In this document: positions 14,079 to 21,976 of the stretch, one piece after another
Layout of the letters: the number at the start of each line of letters is the position of its first letter
Numbering within the stretch: the stretch's first letter is position 1
Origin: UBA1723 sp018066165
Lineage (GTDB): Bacteria > Bacteroidota > Bacteroidia > Bacteroidales > Paludibacteraceae
NCBI GenBank assembly: GCA_018066165.1
Contig: JAGHRX010000060.1
Span: 1-30,712 of the forward strand
Direction: 5' to 3'
DNA length: 30,712 bases
Notes under the pieces: generated by a model
Database searches by the model: none
The model's input: only the letters and a program-made list of their open reading frames with translations
Told to the model about the DNA's origin: nothing
Position numbers and translations under genes: made by a program

Positions 14079-16507
14079 CAGAAAGCAAACTTTCATTCGG
14101 CAAGATTCGCGACTTGGTAAAGTCGGAATGCTTGTCTGATTTGGGTAAGGAGAAGGTCGACGAAATGTCGTTCCTTACAAATTATGATACAATCTTGGAG
14201 GAGGCAAACCGTACTAACGAGTTTGTCCGCATCCTTCAGGAAGAGGATTTCCCAACCGACGGATTCTACGACGTCCGTGAGGCAATCCAGAGAATAAAGG
14301 TTGTCGGCACCTATATCGAGCCGGCTGAACTATTTGACTTAAGCCGTGTTGTCGAGGCTATCGGCAGCATCGTCAGTTTCTTCGCCAACAAGGAGGAGGG
14401 AACATACTACTATCTGCAGGAGTTGTCGAGAGATGTCTTCACATTCCCCGATATCCAACGTGCAATTGCAAGAATCCTAGATAAATACGGTCAGATTAAG
14501 GACACCGCGTCATCCAAACTCGGTGAGATCCGTCGTGAGAAGGCAGCTACGGAGGGAAGCATATCAAGAAATATGACGTCGATCCTTCGTAAAGCTGTGG
14601 AAGACGGAATTGTGGAGAAGGGAACGACTCCAGCCGTGCGTGATGGCAGACTTGTGATCCCTATCTCTCCTTTCTTCAAGAAGAAACTACGTGGTATTGT
14701 CCACGACGAATCAGCCACTGGTAAGACGGTGTTCGTCGAGCCGGAAATCATTGTTGAGGCTAATAATAAGTTGCGTGAGCTTGAGGCTGAGGAGCAGCGA
14801 GAAATCGTCAGAATCCTTACTGAGTTCACTACAGAGATATTGCGTCCACGTACAGATGAATTGCTGTTTTCAGTTGATTATCTGTCAGTTGTGGATTTTA
14901 CAAGAGCAAAGGCACAGTTTGCGTTGAAGACAAACAGTGTGATGCCAAAACTGCGTAATGAGCAGATTATTGATTGGCGTGACGCCATCCATCCGTTGCT
15001 TTTCCTATCGCATCAGGCGTCGGGCAAGGAGATCGTGCCGCTTGATATCCGTTTGGATTCTAACAACAGAATTTTGCTTATTTCCGGACCAAATGCCGGA
15101 GGTAAGAGTGTCTGCTTGAAGAGCGTAGGATTGATCCAGTATATGGCTCAATGTGGAATGCTTGTGCCGATGCATGCCGACAGTGAAGTCGGAATCTTCA
15201 ACGACATCCTAATCAATATCGGTGATGAGCAGAGTATCGAGAACGATTTGAGTACATATAGTTCGCACTTGACTTCCATGAAGGAGTTTGCGAAAAAGTG
15301 TAATGCCAAGACAATCCTGCTTATAGATGAGTTTGGTGGTGGTACGGAGCCACGAATCGGTGGAGCCATCGCTGAGGCGTTGCTTGACCATTTCAACCGT
15401 CAGAAATCGTTCGGCGTCATCACTACCCATTTCACTAATCTTAAGCAGTTTGCCACAGATACAGATGGAATCATCAATGGTGCGATGCTTTACGACCGTC
15501 ATGAGATGCGTCCGCTATTCCGTCTTGAGATAGGATATCCAGGAAGTTCGTTTGCTCTTGAGATCGCAAGAAAGATTGGTTTGCCAGAAAGCGTGATTGC
15601 CCGTGCGACTGAGATTGTCGGCAACGATTACGTGAATATGGAGAAGTATCTCCAGGATATCGTTCGTGATAAACGTTATTGGGAGAATAAACGACAGAAT
15701 ATCCGCCAGAAAGAGAAACATATTGAGGAACTTGAGGAGAAACTTACTGCTGATGTCAACGGCATCAATATAGAGCGTAAGAGAATCCTTGCTGATGCAA
15801 AGGCTAAATCCAAAGAGATGCTCGACGGTGCTAATGCCAAGATTGAGCGTACAATCAAGTTGATCAAGGAGGCTAAGGCTGAGAAGGATGCAACACGTCA
15901 GGCTCGTGAGGATTTGACTAAGTTCAAGAATGAGTTTGTCAATGGCGACGAGACGGATGAGTTTGCAAAGAAGGTAGAGAAACTCAATGCTAAGAGTCAG
16001 CAGAAGAGTGGGGCACCTGTGCAGCAGAAGCAGGAAAAACCAATCTCAGTTGGCGATACGGTTAAGATAAAGAGTAGTGGAGCCAAAGGTAAAGTGTTGG
16101 AGATCAAGGGTAATAGTGCCGACGTCGCACTTGGAAATCTCCGCACCACAGTCAAATTGAAGGATCTTCAGTTGACTCAGGAGGCTGCACAGAAGACACA
16201 AAAATTCAGTTTCAATCTTGTATCGTCGCACAATTCAGACATTGTGCATGAGCGATCAAAGAATTTCAAGCAGCAGATCGACGTGCGTGGAATGCGAGCC
16301 GACGAGGCTTTGCAGGCGGTCAGCTACTATATTGAAGATGCCATCATGCTTGATGCTGGTACAGTACGAATCCTTCACGGAACAGGCACTGGAGTGCTTC
16401 GTCAGGTAATCCGAGAATATCTTAGAACAATGCCACAAGTGAAGAGTTTCCGAGACGAGCACGTGGATTTCGGTGGAGCTGGAATCACGGTAGTGGAAGT
16501 AGGGTGA
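14075..16507 (+). CDS. mutS2: Endonuclease MutS2
   Basis: An 810-residue MutS2 protein. It lacks the mismatch-recognition domains of MutS and instead has the core, the ABC-type ATPase and a C-terminal Smr nuclease domain. The Walker A GPNAGGKS is at 338-345, followed by DEFGGGTEPRIGG (Walker B region) and THFTNLK (switch). A Lys/Glu-rich coiled coil spans about 520-640, a KOW-like segment (SVGDTVKIKSSGAKGKV) follows, and the Smr domain (IDVRGMRADEALQ, RILHGTGTGVLRQ) occupies about 733-810. In other bacteria MutS2 suppresses homologous recombination or rescues collided ribosomes. It is the last gene of its operon. Confidence 0.96.
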   Translation: MTESKLSFGKIRDLVKSECLSDLGKEKVDEMSFLTNYDTILEEANRTNEFVRILQEEDFPTDGFYDVREAIQRIKVVGTYIEPAELFDLSRVVEAIGSIVSFFANKEEGTYYYLQELSRDVFTFPDIQRAIARILDKYGQIKDTASSKLGEIRREKAATEGSISRNMTSILRKAVEDGIVEKGTTPAVRDGRLVIPISPFFKKKLRGIVHDESATGKTVFVEPEIIVEANNKLRELEAEEQREIVRILTEFTTEILRPRTDELLFSVDYLSVVDFTRAKAQFALKTNSVMPKLRNEQIIDWRDAIHPLLFLSHQASGKEIVPLDIRLDSNNRILLISGPNAGGKSVCLKSVGLIQYMAQCGMLVPMHADSEVGIFNDILINIGDEQSIENDLSTYSSHLTSMKEFAKKCNAKTILLIDEFGGGTEPRIGGAIAEALLDHFNRQKSFGVITTHFTNLKQFATDTDGIINGAMLYDRHEMRPLFRLEIGYPGSSFALEIARKIGLPESVIARATEIVGNDYVNMEKYLQDIVRDKRYWENKRQNIRQKEKHIEELEEKLTADVNGINIERKRILADAKAKSKEMLDGANAKIERTIKLIKEAKAEKDATRQAREDLTKFKNEFVNGDETDEFAKKVEKLNAKSQQKSGAPVQQKQEKPISVGDTVKIKSSGAKGKVLEIKGNSADVALGNLRTTVKLKDLQLTQEAAQKTQKFSFNLVSSHNSDIVHERSKNFKQQIDVRGMRADEALQAVSYYIEDAIMLDAGTVRILHGTGTGVLRQVIREYLRTMPQVKSFRDEHVDFGGAGITVVEVG

Positions 16508-16538
16508 ATTGAAAAGATTAATGACGAATTCTACTCGG

Positions 16539-16569
16539 TTGAATTAAATAGTTTCCTTTTATAAGTTTG
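16539..16569 (+). promoter_or_regulatory. speD promoter, probably giving a leaderless mRNA
   Basis: TTG at 16539-16541, a 20-bp gap, then TAAGTTTG at 16562-16569. The speD ATG begins only 5 bp after the -7 element, so the transcript would start at or within a few bases of the ATG. Confidence 0.7.
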
Positions 16570-16574
16570 ATTTT

Positions 16575-16907
16575 ATGGCAAAACAACTATTGGTCGATTT
16601 TTATGATTGTGATGACACCGCGTTGAATAATGTGGATGTGTTGTCCTCATTAGTAAGAAAGATTGTAGAAAAGATAAATTCTGTTATAGTGGAGGAAAGC
16701 TGCCATCTGTTTAAGCCTTATGGGATTACCTATATTGCTATTATAGCGAAATCGCACATTTCCATACATACATGGCCAGAGAAGAAAACTATAGCATTAG
16801 ATATTTTTTCGTGTGAGGATGATCTTCCACAGGATTTTGTTGATGAGTTAAAATCTGATTTTCATGCGAGAGATTATCAGATGAGTGTGGTTAAACGAAA
16901 TGTTTAA
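16575..16907 (+). CDS. speD: S-adenosylmethionine decarboxylase-like proenzyme (SpeD)
   Basis: A 110-residue prokaryotic SpeD. The family self-cleaves to form a pyruvoyl group and decarboxylates S-adenosylmethionine to the aminopropyl donor for spermidine synthesis. By alignment with the T. maritima enzyme (recalled), Ser60 is the pyruvoyl precursor, His65 the processing base and Cys80 the proton donor; Phe46, Trp67 and Glu69, which hold the adenosine, are also present (SHISIHTWPE). The residue before the cleavage Ser is Lys59, where the family normally has Glu. It is slightly shorter than usual. The next two genes follow at 11 and 16 bp, giving a three-gene unit. Related SpeD proteins can be ornithine or arginine decarboxylases, so the substrate is not certain. 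Confidence 0.88.
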   Translation: MAKQLLVDFYDCDDTALNNVDVLSSLVRKIVEKINSVIVEESCHLFKPYGITYIAIIAKSHISIHTWPEKKTIALDIFSCEDDLPQDFVDELKSDFHARDYQMSVVKRNV

Positions 16908-16918
16908 TAATAGAGTTT

Positions 16919-18442
16919 ATGGAATCGGCACAGGAAACAGGAAAGTATAGGTTATTGATGTTGACGACACTGATTATTTCAGGTTGTTCAATATGTTATG
17001 AATTGATAATTAGTGCACTGAGCTCTTTTTTGAAAGGAGATAGTGTGTTGCAATACTCAGTCACTATAGGAATCTATATGTCGGCTATGGGATTAGGCTC
17101 ATATTTGAGTAAATTCCTAAAGGAGAAACTGTTTAATTGGTTTGTTGTTGTTGAGATAGGAGTCGGAGTGGTAGGAGGATTGAGCACTTTGATCCTATTT
17201 TTAGCTAACATATATCTGGTACGTTATCAGATAGTTATGTATACTATTATTCTGGTGATCGGTATTTTTGTGGGAATGGAGATACCTATATTGACCCGAA
17301 TCATAGAGGATGATGAGAAAAACCTGCGAGTCACACTTTCTTCTATCTTCAGTTTTGATTATATTGGAGGTTTGATAGGTTCAATAGCATTCCCACTGTT
17401 GTTGCTCCCTCATTTGGGATATTTTTGTACAGCCTTTTTGGTTGGTTCGTTGAATATAATCGTTTCGCTTATTATAATATTGAATTATAAAGAAAGATTG
17501 TCTCATTATCGTCGATTTTTGTTTGTTACGGTAGGGGTGTTGGTAGCAATGCTTTTAGGAACGATTTTCTCTGAGAATATTTCCAAATTTGTGGAAAGTG
17601 GAATGTATCGAGACAAAGTGGTGTTTGTCCGTCAGACAAAATTTCAGCATATAGTGATTACCAAACATCGTGACGACCTTCGATTGTTTATCAATGGAAA
17701 TGTACAGTTTTGTTCTTTGGATGAGTATCGCTACCACGAAGCTTTTGTACATTTGGCGATGACAAAAGCTCCCAAACGTGAAAATATATTAGTGTTGGGA
17801 GGAGGCGACGGATTGGCGGCCAGAGAAGTGTTCAAGTATCCGGAGGTGAAAAAAATAACTTTGGTGGATTTGGACAAGGAGATAATACGTGTGTGTAGAG
17901 AGCAAAAAGAGATAGCGAAACTTAACAATTATTCGCTTGATGATCCACGAATGGAAATCATAAATGACGATGCATATAAATTCTTAGTGGAAAATAAGTT
18001 CAAATATGATTTGATTTTTGTAGATTTGCCAGATCCAAACAATGAGACATTGAATAAGTTGTATACTAATGTGTTTTATCGTTTGTGTAAAGGATCTTTG
18101 ACTGACACAGGAATACTGACGGTTCAGTCGACAAGTCCTTATTATGCGTCGGATGCATTTTGGTGTATCAACAAGACTATAATGAGTGAGGGTTTCAATG
18201 TGTTGCCATATCATCTTGAAGTTCCAAGTTTCGGAGATTGGGGATTTAATATGGCTTCTATTCAACCAATAGATACCAATTTTGAGATTATAGAAGATAC
18301 TCAGTTCTTAACATCCGAAAAAGTACCGTCGCTTTTTGTGTTCGGCAAAGATGAGAAAGCTAAACAAGAATTATGTGTTAACAGCTTGTCCAAACCCATA
18401 TTGATAAATTACTATATGGCTGCGGAAAAAAAATTATATTGA
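16919..18442 (+). CDS. Membrane-anchored spermidine synthase-like aminopropyltransferase
   Basis: A 507-residue protein in two parts. Residues 1-225 contain seven hydrophobic segments (for example TTLIISGCSICYELIISAL and YTIILVIGIFVGMEIPIL). Residues about 235-480 are a spermidine-synthase-like Rossmann domain: FQHIVITKHRDDLRLFINGN, DEYRYHEAFVHLAM, the SAM-binding VLGGGDGLAAREVF, LVDLDKEI and the catalytic-loop Asp in FVDLPDPNNE. Membrane-fused aminopropyltransferases are known in many bacteria. With speD 11 bp upstream it presumably uses decarboxylated SAM. The acceptor is unknown and could be a membrane or periplasmic molecule rather than putrescine. A weak motif change is FQ for the usual YQ. 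Confidence 0.9.
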   Translation: MESAQETGKYRLLMLTTLIISGCSICYELIISALSSFLKGDSVLQYSVTIGIYMSAMGLGSYLSKFLKEKLFNWFVVVEIGVGVVGGLSTLILFLANIYLVRYQIVMYTIILVIGIFVGMEIPILTRIIEDDEKNLRVTLSSIFSFDYIGGLIGSIAFPLLLLPHLGYFCTAFLVGSLNIIVSLIIILNYKERLSHYRRFLFVTVGVLVAMLLGTIFSENISKFVESGMYRDKVVFVRQTKFQHIVITKHRDDLRLFINGNVQFCSLDEYRYHEAFVHLAMTKAPKRENILVLGGGDGLAAREVFKYPEVKKITLVDLDKEIIRVCREQKEIAKLNNYSLDDPRMEIINDDAYKFLVENKFKYDLIFVDLPDPNNETLNKLYTNVFYRLCKGSLTDTGILTVQSTSPYYASDAFWCINKTIMSEGFNVLPYHLEVPSFGDWGFNMASIQPIDTNFEIIEDTQFLTSEKVPSLFVFGKDEKAKQELCVNSLSKPILINYYMAAEKKLY

Positions 18443-18458
18443 AAAAAATTAACAATTT

Positions 18459-19559
18459 ATGGATATAAAGTTTACTACGGGTGACCTTATCTCTTTGAAT
18501 GGAACCCATTTTATAGTAGAGGGAAGAATAGAATATTCTTCAAAGGAAGGAGGATTGTGGTCTGAGTATTACTTGATAAGAATGTCAGACAAGGTAGGTT
18601 TCTGGTTCAGCGTTGACGACAAGTGTTTGTTGTGGGAACCACTTGGCTCCGATCTAAATTTGACAGGTTATGAGAAAGTTGAAGGTGGTGAGGAAAAAGT
18701 TGTTGCCGCTTTTGGAGATGTAGATTGTGATGCAGGAGATAGAGCTGATTACGAGGACTATTTCAACAGTGCAGATAACACATATATATCTGTTGAAAAG
18801 TGGAGCGACGGTACCGAGAAATCAAAAGGTATCGCTATTGATCCTGATAAGATTAAGATTGTCAAGAAATCAGAAAAAGAGAAAGAAGAGGAATCTGGAG
18901 AAAAGAAGAAGGGTTGCTCTTGGAAATTCATTCTTATGGCGATTGTCGCATTCTTTGCTTTAAAGTTCTGTGGATCGTCTTCTTCATCGACACCTCCGTC
19001 TATTGACTCTGTGTTGTCTGACAATAGCAGCTATTTCACAGAGACATCATTGACTGGAGCTAACAAAGAGTTTGCTCAGGTGTATGGATCTGCAAATTCA
19101 TTGGAGAGTGTAGTTAAGGATATCATCACACAAATCGAAGGTAATACATCTCAGATTTATGAAAATCCTGTAGACTCAGCTTCTGTGCTAATCGTTACTC
19201 CAAATGAGTTTTGTGTTGTTTATAAGGACACTGTGACAAATAACACACTTGTTCATGTATGTGATAATGAGTGGATGATGGAGAATTCAGAAATGCCTTT
19301 GTATCATGCAAGTGCTTGTACAGATGAGTTCGCTAAGTCTTTGCATATCTACAACAATTATGGCGCAGATTCATTGGATAAATCTCACTCTTCAGGTTCT
19401 CACCATCATCACCACAGATCATACGGTAGTTTCTTCAGTGGTTATTTCTTCGGTAGTGCTATGAACAACAGATACAACGACTATTCAAGTTCAGTACGTC
19501 AGTCATCGGTAAGTTCGCGTAGTTCTTCTGGCGGAGGACATGGCGGATGGGGAAAATAA
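18459..19559 (+). CDS. DUF4178-like membrane protein with Ser/Gly/His-rich tail
   Basis: A 366-residue protein. The N-terminal 135 residues fit the DUF4178 pattern (GDLISLNGTHFIVEGRIEY, GGLWSEYYLI, FWFSVDDKCLLWEPL), which repeats a small beta unit. A Lys/Glu-rich linker and one TM segment (about 155-171) follow, then a 130-residue domain I do not recognise with only short beta patterns. The tail has five His in a row (315-319), Tyr/Phe/Ser repeats and ends SSSGGGHGGWGK. DUF4178 proteins are known near SpeD/spermidine-synthase, DUF350 and PspA genes in envelope-stress loci. Here it is third in the speD operon, 16 bp after the synthase, and a terminator follows. Confidence 0.75.
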   Translation: MDIKFTTGDLISLNGTHFIVEGRIEYSSKEGGLWSEYYLIRMSDKVGFWFSVDDKCLLWEPLGSDLNLTGYEKVEGGEEKVVAAFGDVDCDAGDRADYEDYFNSADNTYISVEKWSDGTEKSKGIAIDPDKIKIVKKSEKEKEEESGEKKKGCSWKFILMAIVAFFALKFCGSSSSSTPPSIDSVLSDNSSYFTETSLTGANKEFAQVYGSANSLESVVKDIITQIEGNTSQIYENPVDSASVLIVTPNEFCVVYKDTVTNNTLVHVCDNEWMMENSEMPLYHASACTDEFAKSLHIYNNYGADSLDKSHSSGSHHHHHRSYGSFFSGYFFGSAMNNRYNDYSSSVRQSSVSSRSSSGGGHGGWGK

Positions 19560-19582
19560 AGTACTGATTCAAAAAAGATATA

Positions 19583-19615
19583 AAGTAGAGACGTCATATC
19601 ATGGCGTCTCTACTT
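19583..19615 (+). terminator. Terminator of speD operon (GAGACG type)
   Basis: AAGTAGAGACG (19583-19593) pairs perfectly with CGTCTCTACTT (19605-19615) around an 11-nt loop. The T run after it is weak (TTGTTTA). Confidence 0.75.
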
Positions 19616-19666
19616 GTTTATGACAAATTTTTCTGATATTCTCCAAAGTTAATTGAACCAACAGAC

Positions 19667-19975
19667 TTAGTTAATCTTAGCCTCTTCGTTGTTTGTCGTT
19701 TCTACATTTTCCATGTTTCCTGCGACCTCATTGTTGGCCATACTTTTTTTCTCGTCAGCCTTTATCTTTTTAATCTCAAAAAAAGTACGGGAGTCTGTCT
19801 GGTGAGCGATACCGTCGACCACAACATAATAGTTAGGAACTCTTTCACCTTTTTCATTAATAGTACATTTTACGTATGTCTTCTCTACTGAAGCTACGTT
19901 GAAATCGTTTGCTAAAACTGGAGTGAAGATAAAAGCAAGAGCGATTGAAATTGTCTTGAAAAATGTTGCCATCAT
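19667..19975 (-). CDS. Small secreted protein of unknown function
   Basis: A 102-residue protein with a signal peptide (about residues 1-22, cleavage at VLA/ND). The mature part has a short beta-rich stretch (VEKTYVKCTINEKGERVPNY, YVVVDGIAHQTD, FFEIKKIK) and an acidic, Asn/Glu-rich disordered tail. I recognise no family. It has its own promoter element at 20046-20053 and is convergent with the speD operon, whose terminator lies 50 bp away. The double ATG at 19970-19975 leaves the exact start open by one codon. Confidence 0.65.
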   Translation of the reverse strand: MMATFFKTISIALAFIFTPVLANDFNVASVEKTYVKCTINEKGERVPNYYVVVDGIAHQTDSRTFFEIKKIKADEKKSMANNEVAGNMENVETTNNEEAKIN

Positions 19976-20045
19976 AATTGTAAAGTTTAATTGTTAATGT
20001 TTTCAATTTGTGTTCAGGTTATTTTGTGTCCCCCGTTTACATTTG

Positions 20046-20053
20046 CAAAGATA
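20046..20053 (-). promoter_or_regulatory. -7 element for the small secreted protein
   Basis: On the minus strand this reads TATCTTTG followed by C, a perfect -7 element, and would give a leader of about 65 nt. No clear TTG at -33. Confidence 0.6.
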
Positions 20054-20282
20054 GAGCAAAGCCAAAGACGAGGACGTTAAAATCACTCCAATAAATAGGA
20101 TTTTCACTCCATGTTGAAATAGTAAAATTCAGTCATAATAAATATAGTATGAAAAAATAGGATTGCTGTATATTCCTATAAATAAGTGCTTTGTGTTACA
20201 ATGGTATCTATGCCATGATATTTTTGTCATCCATGACGGGATAGAAATGTTTTTAATCTGTGGCATTTGACGATAGTTTGTC

Positions 20283-20290
20283 TATCTTTG
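20283..20290 (+). promoter_or_regulatory. -7 element for dnaB
   Basis: TATCTTTG followed by C, 29 bp before the dnaB ATG. The nearest TTG (20267-20269) is only 13 bp upstream, so the -33 element is unclear. Confidence 0.65.
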
Positions 20291-20319
20291 CAGTCGGAAA
20301 ATTAAAGTGAACTTATACA

Positions 20320-21870
20320 ATGGCAATCGGCGAATCTAAATCAACAAAAAAATCCAAGAAAGGTGTAGCTCCTGACATTATTGAGGTCAGAGATATGGGT
20401 GGTGTAGTGCCTCCTCAGGCTCCGGAGATTGAAAACTCTGTGATCGGTGCGATCCTAACTAATCCTGGATGCTTCTCGGAAATCTGTACGATTTTGAAGA
20501 AGGAGACTTTCTATGTGCCTAAGAATGCCCTCGTCTACGAGACTATTTCTTATCTTGGCAGTACTCAGCAGTCCATTGACCTTTTCACCGTGTCGGAAGA
20601 ACTTAAGAAACGTGATCTTTTCGACACTATCGGAGGCATGCAGGTGCTTATCGAGTACACTCAGAATGTGGTGTCGTCGGCAAACGTCTACGAGCATTCC
20701 AAGATTCTTGCGGCCAAGGCTCTTGAACGAGAGTTGATTAAGTATTCCACTGAACTTCAGCGTCGTGCTTTCAATGAAGACGAGGATGTCGACAAACTTA
20801 TCCAGTCTGCCGAGGCTATGCTTTACGATATCTCGCAGCATAATATAGAGAAGGATTTTACTCCTATCAGTGATGTGCTTCCTGTTGTCAGGGCTAATAT
20901 TGTTGCCGCATCCAACAACAAAGAGGGTGTCGGTGGTGTGCCAAGTGGCTTCACCAAACTTGATAATATGACCAACGGTTGGCAGAAATCCGACCTTATC
21001 ATTATCGCTGCCCGTCCAGCCATGGGTAAGACTGCCTTCGTGCTTTCAATGGCAAGAAATATAGCCGACAAGGATATCCCCGTCGCCGTGTTCTCACTGG
21101 AAATGAGTAACGACCAGCTTGCCACTCGTATGCTGGTCAACGTGACTGAACTTCCGTCGGAGAAGATAAAGAAGGGTCAGCTTAACATCGACGAGATGAA
21201 AAAGATGACTCAGGGAATTGACTATTTGGCACAAAAACCAATCTATCTCGACGATACACCGAGCCTTTCCGTATTTGAGTTTGCTACCAAGGCTCGACGT
21301 TTGGTGCGCGACAAGGGTGTGAAGATCATCGTCATCGACTATTTGCAGCTGATGAACGCCAGTGGTATGGCATACGGAAGCCGTGAGCAGGAGGTCAGCA
21401 CGATCTCACGTTCGTTGAAGCAGTTGGCAAAGGAGCTGATGGTGCCGATTATCGCCTTGTCACAGTTGAACCGTAGTGTGGAGAGCCGAGACAAACAGGA
21501 CAAGCGACCTCAGTTGTCCGACTTGCGTGAGTCTGGAGCCATCGAGCAGGATGCCGACATGGTATTGTTCATCCACAGACCTGAATATTATAAGTTGGAG
21601 TTCATGTCGGATAATACGACTCCGGCAGCCGGACTTGCGGAGATCATCATAGCCAAGCACCGTAACGGATCTGTGGGCGACGTTATTCTTCGATTCATGG
21701 GTGCCCAGACCAAATTCTGCAACTACGACGATGGAGTCAGCGTTTCCAACGATCAGTATATGGAAGTGTCGTCCAGCATCAACCCAGGCTATGAGACAGG
21801 TAATGATGCCGTCAATGTACCTACGGCACAACCAGACTTTTTGGCTCCACCTCCTGATCTGCCATATTAA
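20320..21870 (+). CDS. dnaB: Replicative DNA helicase DnaB
   Basis: A 516-residue hexameric helicase that unwinds DNA at the replication fork. The N-terminal DnaG-interaction domain (PQAPEIENSVIGAILTNPG) is followed by the RecA-like ATPase with Walker A ARPAMGKTA (231-239), Walker B IIVIDYLQLM and the arginine-finger region RGSGAIEQDAD-like LRESGAIEQDADMVLFIHRPEYY. No intein interrupts the Walker A or the DYLQLM region, which are frequent intein sites. A 25-residue Lys-rich head and a Pro/Asp-rich tail are typical of Bacteroidetes DnaB. Confidence 0.97.
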   Translation: MAIGESKSTKKSKKGVAPDIIEVRDMGGVVPPQAPEIENSVIGAILTNPGCFSEICTILKKETFYVPKNALVYETISYLGSTQQSIDLFTVSEELKKRDLFDTIGGMQVLIEYTQNVVSSANVYEHSKILAAKALERELIKYSTELQRRAFNEDEDVDKLIQSAEAMLYDISQHNIEKDFTPISDVLPVVRANIVAASNNKEGVGGVPSGFTKLDNMTNGWQKSDLIIIAARPAMGKTAFVLSMARNIADKDIPVAVFSLEMSNDQLATRMLVNVTELPSEKIKKGQLNIDEMKKMTQGIDYLAQKPIYLDDTPSLSVFEFATKARRLVRDKGVKIIVIDYLQLMNASGMAYGSREQEVSTISRSLKQLAKELMVPIIALSQLNRSVESRDKQDKRPQLSDLRESGAIEQDADMVLFIHRPEYYKLEFMSDNTTPAAGLAEIIIAKHRNGSVGDVILRFMGAQTKFCNYDDGVSVSNDQYMEVSSSINPGYETGNDAVNVPTAQPDFLAPPPDLPY

Positions 21871-21882
21871 TAGAGATGTATA

Positions 21883-21916
21883 TTTAGAGCGCGAGCATGT
21901 AAGGCCGAACTCTAAA
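21883..21916 (+). repeat. Hairpin element, GCGAGC-GTAA family, copy 1
   Basis: TTTAGAG (21883-21889) pairs with CTCTAAA (21910-21916) and encloses GCGAGCATGTAAGGCCGAA. The interior closely matches the hairpin at 29603-29624 (GCGAGCCCGTAAGGGCGAG). It lies just after the dnaB stop and may terminate dnaB, but no T run follows. Confidence 0.5.
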
Positions 21917-21939
21917 TCAATATTTACTTTTGGCGAACT

Positions 21940-21974
21940 ATTAACCATTAATTATTAACCATTAATTATTAATT
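21940..21974 (+). repeat. Tandem ATTAACCATTAATT repeat before ung
   Basis: Two 14-bp units (21940-21953 and 21954-21967) and a half unit ATTAATT. The array ends 2 bp before the ung start codon. A related CCATTAATAATTAATT directly precedes the ATG at 29715. Confidence 0.8.
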
Positions 21975-21976
21975 GC

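Larger units (their letters stand above)
19976..20319. other. 344-bp divergent intergenic region
   Basis: No ORF or RNA gene is seen. It holds the minus-strand -7 element at 20046-20053, the dnaB -7 element at 20283-20290, two copies of TCACTCCA (20083-20090 and 20105-20112), and short overlapping inverted repeats around 20205-20245 (such as GTCATccATGAC) that could form alternative hairpins in the dnaB upstream region. Confidence 0.5.

Noticed and set aside
19401..19415. Five-histidine run as a cloning-vector tag
   Set aside because: It is internal, in a naturally Ser/Gly/Tyr/His-rich tail with mixed codons.
20320..21870. Intein in DnaB
   Set aside because: The Walker A and DYLQLM regions are continuous and the protein has normal length.
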